This document shows, piece after piece, positions 25,132 through 30,058 of a stretch of 30,058 nucleotides of DNA. The stretch lies in NCBI GenBank assembly GCA_964438715.1, contig CAYTLQ010000268.1, positions 1 to 30,058 on the forward strand. Direction: 5' to 3'. The translations under genes and the position numbers were made by a program. The DNA comes from CAYTLQ01 sp964438715 (lineage in GTDB: Bacteria > Bacteroidota > Ignavibacteria > Ignavibacteriales > Ignavibacteriaceae). Every line of letters starts with the position of its first letter. The first letter of the stretch is position 1. The notes below the pieces were generated by a model, which was given only the letters and a program-made list of their open reading frames with translations, was not told where the DNA came from and searched no databases.

Positions 25132-26763
25132 ATGACTATCCCGTTTTTCGAGCTTCCCGGTTTTCCGAACTTATTTCTTGATTATGTTTACGAATTCGAA
25201 AATGTAAAAAACTTTTATTCACGGGACTTCAGGGACAGAGATTCATATAAAAATACATTCTTTGAAATTGCTTCTCAGGAGCGCAACTTTAAACAGCTTC
25301 TCCCAACCATTTTACTCGAACAATACAAAGGTGACTCCCCTTCACAAAAAACAATAGATAACATTAATTTCTTAGGGAAAAATAACTGTGTGGCAGTTCT
25401 AACAGGACAGCAGTTAGGTATTTTTGGCGGACCATTATACACTTTTTACAAAATAATAACAGCAATAAAACTTGCCAGAAATCTTAATGAACGGTTCGAA
25501 GATTTTCGTTTTGTGCCTGTATTTTGGCTTGAAGCTGATGACCACGATCTGGAAGAAGTCCGCCACATCAGCTTTCTTGATGAATCGAACGAAATAATAA
25601 AACTTAGCTATGAACCGGGAGTACCATTCGATGAAGAGAAAGGCTCGGTAGGAGACCTACAATTTACTGAGGATATTGAAAACTTTATCAATGAATTTGG
25701 TTCAAAACTACGAAAGACAGAGTTTACCGATGAAGTGTTAGAGGGGCTAAGAAAATGTTATAAACCCGGAGAAACATTCAAAACGGCTTTCCGACGGCTT
25801 TTAATGGAAATTTTTGACTCGTACGGACTCATACTTTTTGATCCGCAGGATAAATCGATAAAAGAACAGCTTCGCCCTCTTTTTCGGTTTGAAATTGAAA
25901 ATTATAGGAAAAATTCGGAAAAAGTTGTTCAGAGAAGCGCGATACTTGAAGAATTTTATCACGCTCAGGTAAAAGTTAAACCGGTCAATCTTTTTATGAA
26001 TGTTGACAAAGGTCGTTACCTTCTTGAACCCACGGATGAGGATGGAGAGTTCCGACTTCGAAAAAAAAGGTTGAAATTTACTTTTCCGGAACTGATGGAA
26101 ATTGTGGAAAAAACCCCTGAGAGATTCAGTCCAAATGTTCTGCTTCGCCCGATATGTCAGGATTATATTTTCCCAACCGGATTTTATATCGCGGGTCCCG
26201 CAGAGGTAAGTTATTTTGCTCAGGTTTCCGAACTTTATAAAGAATACGGTATTACACCGCCATTTATTTATCCAAGAATTTCAGCGACTTTATTAGAAAA
26301 AGGGATACAATCGCTCATGGAGAAATACAACCTTCGTTTTACCGATTCATTTCTCCAGAACGAAAATCTTGGCACATGGCTTATTGACAAACTTTCTGAT
26401 GTCCGCTTTGATATTCTTTTTGAAAACTATTCGCAAAAATTTTCAACATTGATGGATGAATTAAAAAAGGAAATATCGGTTGTTGAAAAAACTACTGCCG
26501 ATGCCGCTGAAAAATATAAAGTGAAAATCCTCAGTGCACTGAAGGAATATGAAACGAAGGCAATCGATTCGGAAAAAAAGAAACACGAAGTTGTTTTACG
26601 GCAGGCACAAAAACTTCTTAATAATATCTATCCGCAAAGTAAACTACAGGAACGGGCTTTTAATTATTTTTATTTTGCAAACAAATACGGACCCCGACTC
26701 ATCGATAAGATCTACGAGGAAGTAGATATAGGCACTCTTGAACACCAGATAATAAATCTTTAG
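25132..26763 (+). CDS. bshC: Bacillithiol biosynthesis cysteine-adding enzyme BshC
   Basis: A 543-residue protein, the normal BshC length. Recognisable blocks are VAVLTGQQLGIFGGPLYTFYKIITAIKLA (about residues 83-111), the strongly conserved FVPVFWLEADDHDLEEV (about 127-143), and the C-terminal coiled coil around VEKTTADAAEKYKVKILSALKEYETKA. BshC adds cysteine to glucosaminyl-malate, the last step of bacillithiol synthesis, in the cytosol. BshA and BshB are not in this window, so the pathway is dispersed, as is common. Bacillithiol is the main low-molecular-weight thiol in many Bacteroidota and Firmicutes (methylated in Chlorobi). No Shine-Dalgarno is visible before the ATG. It converges with the gene at 26891. 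Confidence 0.95.
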   Translation: MTIPFFELPGFPNLFLDYVYEFENVKNFYSRDFRDRDSYKNTFFEIASQERNFKQLLPTILLEQYKGDSPSQKTIDNINFLGKNNCVAVLTGQQLGIFGGPLYTFYKIITAIKLARNLNERFEDFRFVPVFWLEADDHDLEEVRHISFLDESNEIIKLSYEPGVPFDEEKGSVGDLQFTEDIENFINEFGSKLRKTEFTDEVLEGLRKCYKPGETFKTAFRRLLMEIFDSYGLILFDPQDKSIKEQLRPLFRFEIENYRKNSEKVVQRSAILEEFYHAQVKVKPVNLFMNVDKGRYLLEPTDEDGEFRLRKKRLKFTFPELMEIVEKTPERFSPNVLLRPICQDYIFPTGFYIAGPAEVSYFAQVSELYKEYGITPPFIYPRISATLLEKGIQSLMEKYNLRFTDSFLQNENLGTWLIDKLSDVRFDILFENYSQKFSTLMDELKKEISVVEKTTADAAEKYKVKILSALKEYETKAIDSEKKKHEVVLRQAQKLLNNIYPQSKLQERAFNYFYFANKYGPRLIDKIYEEVDIGTLEHQIINL

Positions 26764-26890
26764 CAGTTTTTGTCTAAGCCGCTGTCGGTTAGTCGTTTTA
26801 CCTGATCAGATACATGCCTTTCAAATATTCGGCAACTACATCATTTATGCAGATTGATGCCGTGAGTAGCCTGAAGAATAAAATGATATA
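26764..26890. other. Convergent gap with an in-frame 30-codon extension behind a TAG stop
   Basis: No separate gene is supported here. On the minus strand the frame of the 26891 gene stays open after its TAG for 30 codons, to a TAA at 26798-26800, ending AEYLKGMYLIR. Either readthrough, remnant coding sequence or chance would explain it. No clear terminator for either converging gene is seen. Confidence 0.3.
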
Positions 26891-28471
26891 CTATTTAGTA
26901 ATAATGAGTTTCTTTGTCAGCGTTTGTAGAGGGCTGAAAAGTCGTACAAAATAAATTCCTGAACCTAATACCTTTGTCAAGGATGAGTTTATTTGAGTTT
27001 CGAAGTATCCTTCCTGAAAATATCCTTCCCTTATAGTAAAAAGTTCCTCACCGAGAAAATTATTTATAGAAATACGGATAAACTGCTGTACGGGATTAAA
27101 GAATGAAACTGTTGCATCGGGATTAGCTGGATTGGGGAATATTTCCATCCTCATAAGTCGGGGTACATCTTCAGGAAAAGTCAGAGTAATAATTTCCGAA
27201 AATTCATATGATCCGTTGGTATCAATTTGCTTTAGGCGGTAATTACTCACTTTACCAATTCGAACCGGCTCCATATATGAATAGGAGTGTGGCGAGTTAA
27301 CATTACCATTACCTTTTACAAATCCGACTGACAGCCAATCTGTTGGAATACCTTTGGTAGAGAGTTCTCGCCATTGAACTTCAAATCCATAGTTATTTAC
27401 TTCCATGATAGTTTGCCAATGTAAGAGTACCATTCCGGCTAGAATATTACCGCTGAAGGAAGCCAGTTCAACCGGCAGGGGGTCTTCCGGTAGTGTGAGT
27501 TCCAGAGCATCACTTAACTTATTTCTGTTTTCTTCAGTATCTCGTAATTTGCTATACGCCTGCTCAATGTGCAGAAAACGGCCGGAATTCGATGAAGCGC
27601 TTTGCGAGCAGGGATTAGCACTACCGTTTATAAGTCTTCCCTGAACATTTGTTGTTCCGGTGAGAGTAGTCCAAGTAGTGTCTATATGCAGTATTTTAAA
27701 TGTAAGTGTGCTATCTATTGAGAGGAGGTTTGTTTTGAGTGTAGAAAGATAATCCACGGATGGGGTCTTTGAATTTCCGTTGCTCATTATAAGATCGGGG
27801 TCACCGGGGTCTTTTGAAAAACCATGATTTTGAATAACTATAAGCCCGCTTATAGCGCTGTTAAGTATCTCGGTAGTTTTCTGAAAAGTTCCGTTAGTAT
27901 TATGCGCCTGATCGGACTTCCTGTATTTTGCTCCTGAAAGTCCGGTACAAACACTTGTGGTACCGGCACATGAAGTAGAATCCTGTGCGTTACAACGATG
28001 TGTGCCGCTGATGAAAAAGGAACGAGCTCCCAGATTTTTGAATATCCGTATGCCCTGTTTATCGGTGTTCGTATCAAATACCGGATGCGGGGTCTGAATA
28101 ACAACTTTTTGTCGCAAAGGATTAGGATCAAAAACAAAACTGCCCCAATAGTTTGTACCGGCTGAGGTTTTTGCAAGTATGTAATATAGCTTATCGGGAT
28201 CATCGGTGGTATCGGAAAAACTATAAACATTATAACTTAGCAGACCGGCAAGGCTATCTGCGGTGTTATAGTTACCGTTGAGTATATTTGTAATAATTTC
28301 ACCCCACGATGTCAGGTTATCTGTTGAGGGAGGAGCATATTCATTGGTAAATTCTGTTTCGGGAATGGCTGTAGCTATACTGTCAATATGAGTAAGCAAC
28401 GAACCGGTAAAATCCTGAGGATAAAGGTTGGTTAATGCAACAAATATAATAAGAAGAAAGGCCCGCTTCAT
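26891..28471 (-). CDS. Secreted putative metallo-hydrolase with T9SS type A sorting domain
   Basis: A 526-residue exported protein. After a signal peptide (MKRAFLLIIFVALTNLYPQ), residues about 30-310 form a domain with spaced histidines and acids: TPHPVFD (His129, Asp133), GTHRC (His158), SDQAHN (His190), QNHGF (His216) and HIEQ (His301, Glu303). The order PHP..D, then GxHR, then NHG recalls N-formylglutamate amidohydrolase-like zinc enzymes, but the match is only by eye. Six or so cysteines in this domain may form disulfides. The shared linker follows (PVELASF, about 333-430, with YRLKQIDTNG), then a sorting domain from FPNPANP to KKLIITK. It is probably a surface or released hydrolase acting on an amide, peptide or ester. 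The start lacks a Shine-Dalgarno. Confidence 0.78.
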   Translation of the reverse strand: MKRAFLLIIFVALTNLYPQDFTGSLLTHIDSIATAIPETEFTNEYAPPSTDNLTSWGEIITNILNGNYNTADSLAGLLSYNVYSFSDTTDDPDKLYYILAKTSAGTNYWGSFVFDPNPLRQKVVIQTPHPVFDTNTDKQGIRIFKNLGARSFFISGTHRCNAQDSTSCAGTTSVCTGLSGAKYRKSDQAHNTNGTFQKTTEILNSAISGLIVIQNHGFSKDPGDPDLIMSNGNSKTPSVDYLSTLKTNLLSIDSTLTFKILHIDTTWTTLTGTTNVQGRLINGSANPCSQSASSNSGRFLHIEQAYSKLRDTEENRNKLSDALELTLPEDPLPVELASFSGNILAGMVLLHWQTIMEVNNYGFEVQWRELSTKGIPTDWLSVGFVKGNGNVNSPHSYSYMEPVRIGKVSNYRLKQIDTNGSYEFSEIITLTFPEDVPRLMRMEIFPNPANPDATVSFFNPVQQFIRISINNFLGEELFTIREGYFQEGYFETQINSSLTKVLGSGIYFVRLFSPLQTLTKKLIITK

Positions 28472-28728
28472 TCAATATTGCAGAAAATTTTTTGGACATA
28501 GTATCATACTTTACATATGCAATATAGTCAATTCAAAAGGGAATGGAAAATGGATATGTCACTGAACATGAAATTGGCTCATCACAACTTCATTTCAGGA
28601 AATCTTAATCATTATGATGTTTGTATGATTTAAGAGAAACTCCTTATTGGTTTGAAAAATATATTTTCTTTGAATAATATTGGAATGGTTTAGATTCTTT
28701 AAAATTTATAAAAATAAGGAGTAATCTA

Positions 28729-29592
28729 TTGTACCCTGGAATTATACTACTCATCTTCATTTTTTATTTTTCAGGTTTTGCTCAGGATAATTTATTTCTG
28801 TTTGTGAAGGATGGAAGAGTCGGGTATATCAACAATACCGGAAACATAGTAATTGAACCTCAATATCAATATGCATCAGGCTTTTATGAGGGATTAGCGG
28901 CTGTTTCGGAGAATTTTCAGTGGGGTTTTATCGACACCAAAGGAATGACTATTGTGAAGCCTCAATACCTCGGTGCCGGAGATTTTTCTGAAGGACTTGC
29001 ACGAGTAAATGATAAGGGAAAGTGGGGATATATTGACAACAAAGGCAAAATGAAAATCTCTCCGCAGTTTCAGCTTTGTTATGAGTTTAGAAATGGCTAT
29101 GCACAGGCAATGTTGAAAAATAAATGGGGGTATATTGATAAAACAGGAAAATTTGTAATTGAACCAAAATATTATGATGTAACCGCAATGGGTAATGGAC
29201 TCTTTGGTGTTCAGGAATCAGTTACATCAAAATATGGATTTGTTGATAAAAGCGGTAAATATATAATTGAACCTAAATTTGAGAAAGTGCGGGAGTTCAA
29301 TTCGGGTTTTGCTCCGGTTCGTGTTGAAGGAAAGTGGGGAGTCATTAATACGATAGGTGAGTTTGTCATTCAACCAGTCTATACTAATGCCGAGCCTTTT
29401 TCTGAAGGACTGGCTGCTGTTGAAAAAGATTTCAGCAAATGGGGATTTATTAACAATAAAGGCGAGATTGTAATTGATTTTTTATTCGACAAGCATGCCA
29501 GGTTTCATAACGGTCTTGCTCTTGTTGAGGTCGGAAACGAGTATGGATATATAGGAAAAGACGGAAAATTTGTTTTCCGTTCAGCCAAATAA
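28729..29592 (+). CDS. Secreted WG-repeat protein
   Basis: A 287-residue protein built from about eight WG/KWG repeats of roughly 30 residues after a signal peptide (MYPGIILLIFIFYFSGFAQ). Repeat cores are VGYINNTG, WGFIDTKG, WGYIDNKG, WGYIDKTG, YGFVDKSG, WGVINTIG, WGFINNKG and YGYIGKDG, each followed by a strand like IVIEPQY and a turn like FSEGLA. The repeats form a beta-solenoid or propeller-like scaffold of unknown ligand. There is no sorting domain. The start is TTG at 28729, supported by a strong AAGGAG seven bases upstream and by the signal peptide following at once. It is divergent from the gene at 28471 across a 257-base gap. Confidence 0.86.
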   Translation: MYPGIILLIFIFYFSGFAQDNLFLFVKDGRVGYINNTGNIVIEPQYQYASGFYEGLAAVSENFQWGFIDTKGMTIVKPQYLGAGDFSEGLARVNDKGKWGYIDNKGKMKISPQFQLCYEFRNGYAQAMLKNKWGYIDKTGKFVIEPKYYDVTAMGNGLFGVQESVTSKYGFVDKSGKYIIEPKFEKVREFNSGFAPVRVEGKWGVINTIGEFVIQPVYTNAEPFSEGLAAVEKDFSKWGFINNKGEIVIDFLFDKHARFHNGLALVEVGNEYGYIGKDGKFVFRSAK

Positions 29593-29970
29593 ATTCTTGT
29601 GTAAAAGATTTAACAAAAAAAGAATTTTTCTTTTCGACTCTTTTTTATTGTGAATAAAGTACAATTACTTAGGCTCAGTGTAATTCAAATCCGGTATTGA
29701 ACCCGGCTTTATGCAAAACAGCAGGAGGGTAAACACTTACGGAAATTGCCATTACACCTGTTATGAAGGTTTATATCAGTTAGTTCAGTAACCGTAACAG
29801 TGTTTCGATTTTGCTTTTTTATACAATAAGTTTTTCCCCTTTTCAGGGTTAAGGAATAATTTCCCTGCGTAACACACATTATAAAGTGTTACGATTTAGC
29901 ACCATTGAGGTACCTAAACCAGTTAGCGAGTATTATTTTTTATGAAGAAGGGTGAAACAGAAATCTTTAA
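29593..29970. other. Gene-free region with an inverted repeat
   Basis: No coding sequence is supported in this stretch after the WG-repeat gene. An AT-only stem AAAAGAA/TTCTTTT soon after the stop, with T-runs beyond it, may act as a weak terminator. At 29868-29893 there is a perfect eight-base inverted repeat CGTAACAC/GTGTTACG with a ten-base spacer; a related GTAACAGTGTT lies about 70 bases before it. These could be regulator half-sites. Confidence 0.35.
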
Positions 29971-29978
29971 AGGAGAGA

Positions 29979-30000
29979 AGCCGTGGTATGTGCCACGGCT
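29979..30000 (-). terminator. Terminator-like hairpin of the minus-strand gene entering from the right
   Basis: An eight-base stem AGCCGTGG/CCACGGCT with a six-base loop. On the minus strand it is followed by TCTCTCCTTT, a broken U-tract, and it lies 30 bases after the stop at 30031. It is therefore probably the terminator of that gene rather than of the WG-repeat gene. Confidence 0.6.
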
Positions 30001-30030
30001 CTTAGGGAAAGGGTTAATGATATCAATTAC

Positions 30031-30058
30031 TTAGGCTTTAACGATTTTACCGTTCTGA
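30031..30058 (-). CDS. C-terminal end of an unidentified protein (5' part outside window)
   Basis: On the minus strand the edge sequence reads QNGKIVKA followed by TAA at 30033-30031. Only eight codons are present, so no product can be named. The reading is supported mainly by the hairpin terminator 30 bases downstream in the right orientation. Confidence 0.4.

Noticed and set aside
1..30058. Defence system, CRISPR array, prophage or transposon
   Set aside because: No spaced repeats, Cas or restriction motifs, integrase, transposase or terminal repeats were seen; gene content is metabolic, surface and secretion related.

Overview
The window looks like chromosomal DNA from an Ignavibacteria-type member of the Bacteroidota/Chlorobi group. 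The sequence-based reasons are AT-rich DNA, several exported proteins ending in a Bacteroidota type IX secretion (T9SS) type A sorting domain (PNPFNP/PNPFSP motifs), PorV/PorQ-like outer-membrane proteins, a bacillithiol enzyme (BshC) and a single-chain dimer-type glycyl-tRNA synthetase. No rRNA, tRNA, CRISPR array, insertion sequence or phage gene was recognised.

Region 1 (1-7215, all minus strand): a large secreted BNR/Asp-box propeller protein cut by the left edge just before its sorting motif, a DinB-like protein, an HI0933-family flavoprotein, an exported TPR protein and glycyl-tRNA synthetase.

Region 2 (7435-18500, all plus strand): a very tight run of ten or eleven genes, most overlapping or separated by fewer than 10 bases. 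First come surface-glycan genes: a flippase-like membrane protein, two QxxRW glycosyltransferases flanking a polysaccharide deacetylase, and a radical SAM protein. Then come a DUF1207-like outer-membrane protein and an M50 site-2-type protease. The run ends with a lipoprotein, a T9SS cargo protein and two PorV/PorQ-like barrels. Read together, this suggests a combined surface-glycan and type IX secretion module. It is the best candidate here for an undescribed system.

Region 3 (18650-24145): an exported homoserine-acetyltransferase-like alpha/beta hydrolase (plus), a possible 41-residue membrane microprotein (plus), then on the minus strand a nine-heme cytochrome c with a T9SS sorting domain and a UDP-glucose 6-dehydrogenase. 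Each of the last two has a clear intrinsic terminator. The cytochrome is the most striking single gene: an electron-transfer protein apparently delivered to the cell surface by T9SS.

Region 4 (24608-30058): an exported YciI-like protein, BshC, a secreted possible metallo-hydrolase with a sorting domain (minus), a secreted WG-repeat protein starting at TTG behind a good Shine-Dalgarno, and the last eight codons of a minus-strand gene entering from the right.

Gene starts in this genome often use GTG or TTG, and Shine-Dalgarno sequences are present before some genes but absent before others. All product calls come from reading motifs by eye; no database search was run.
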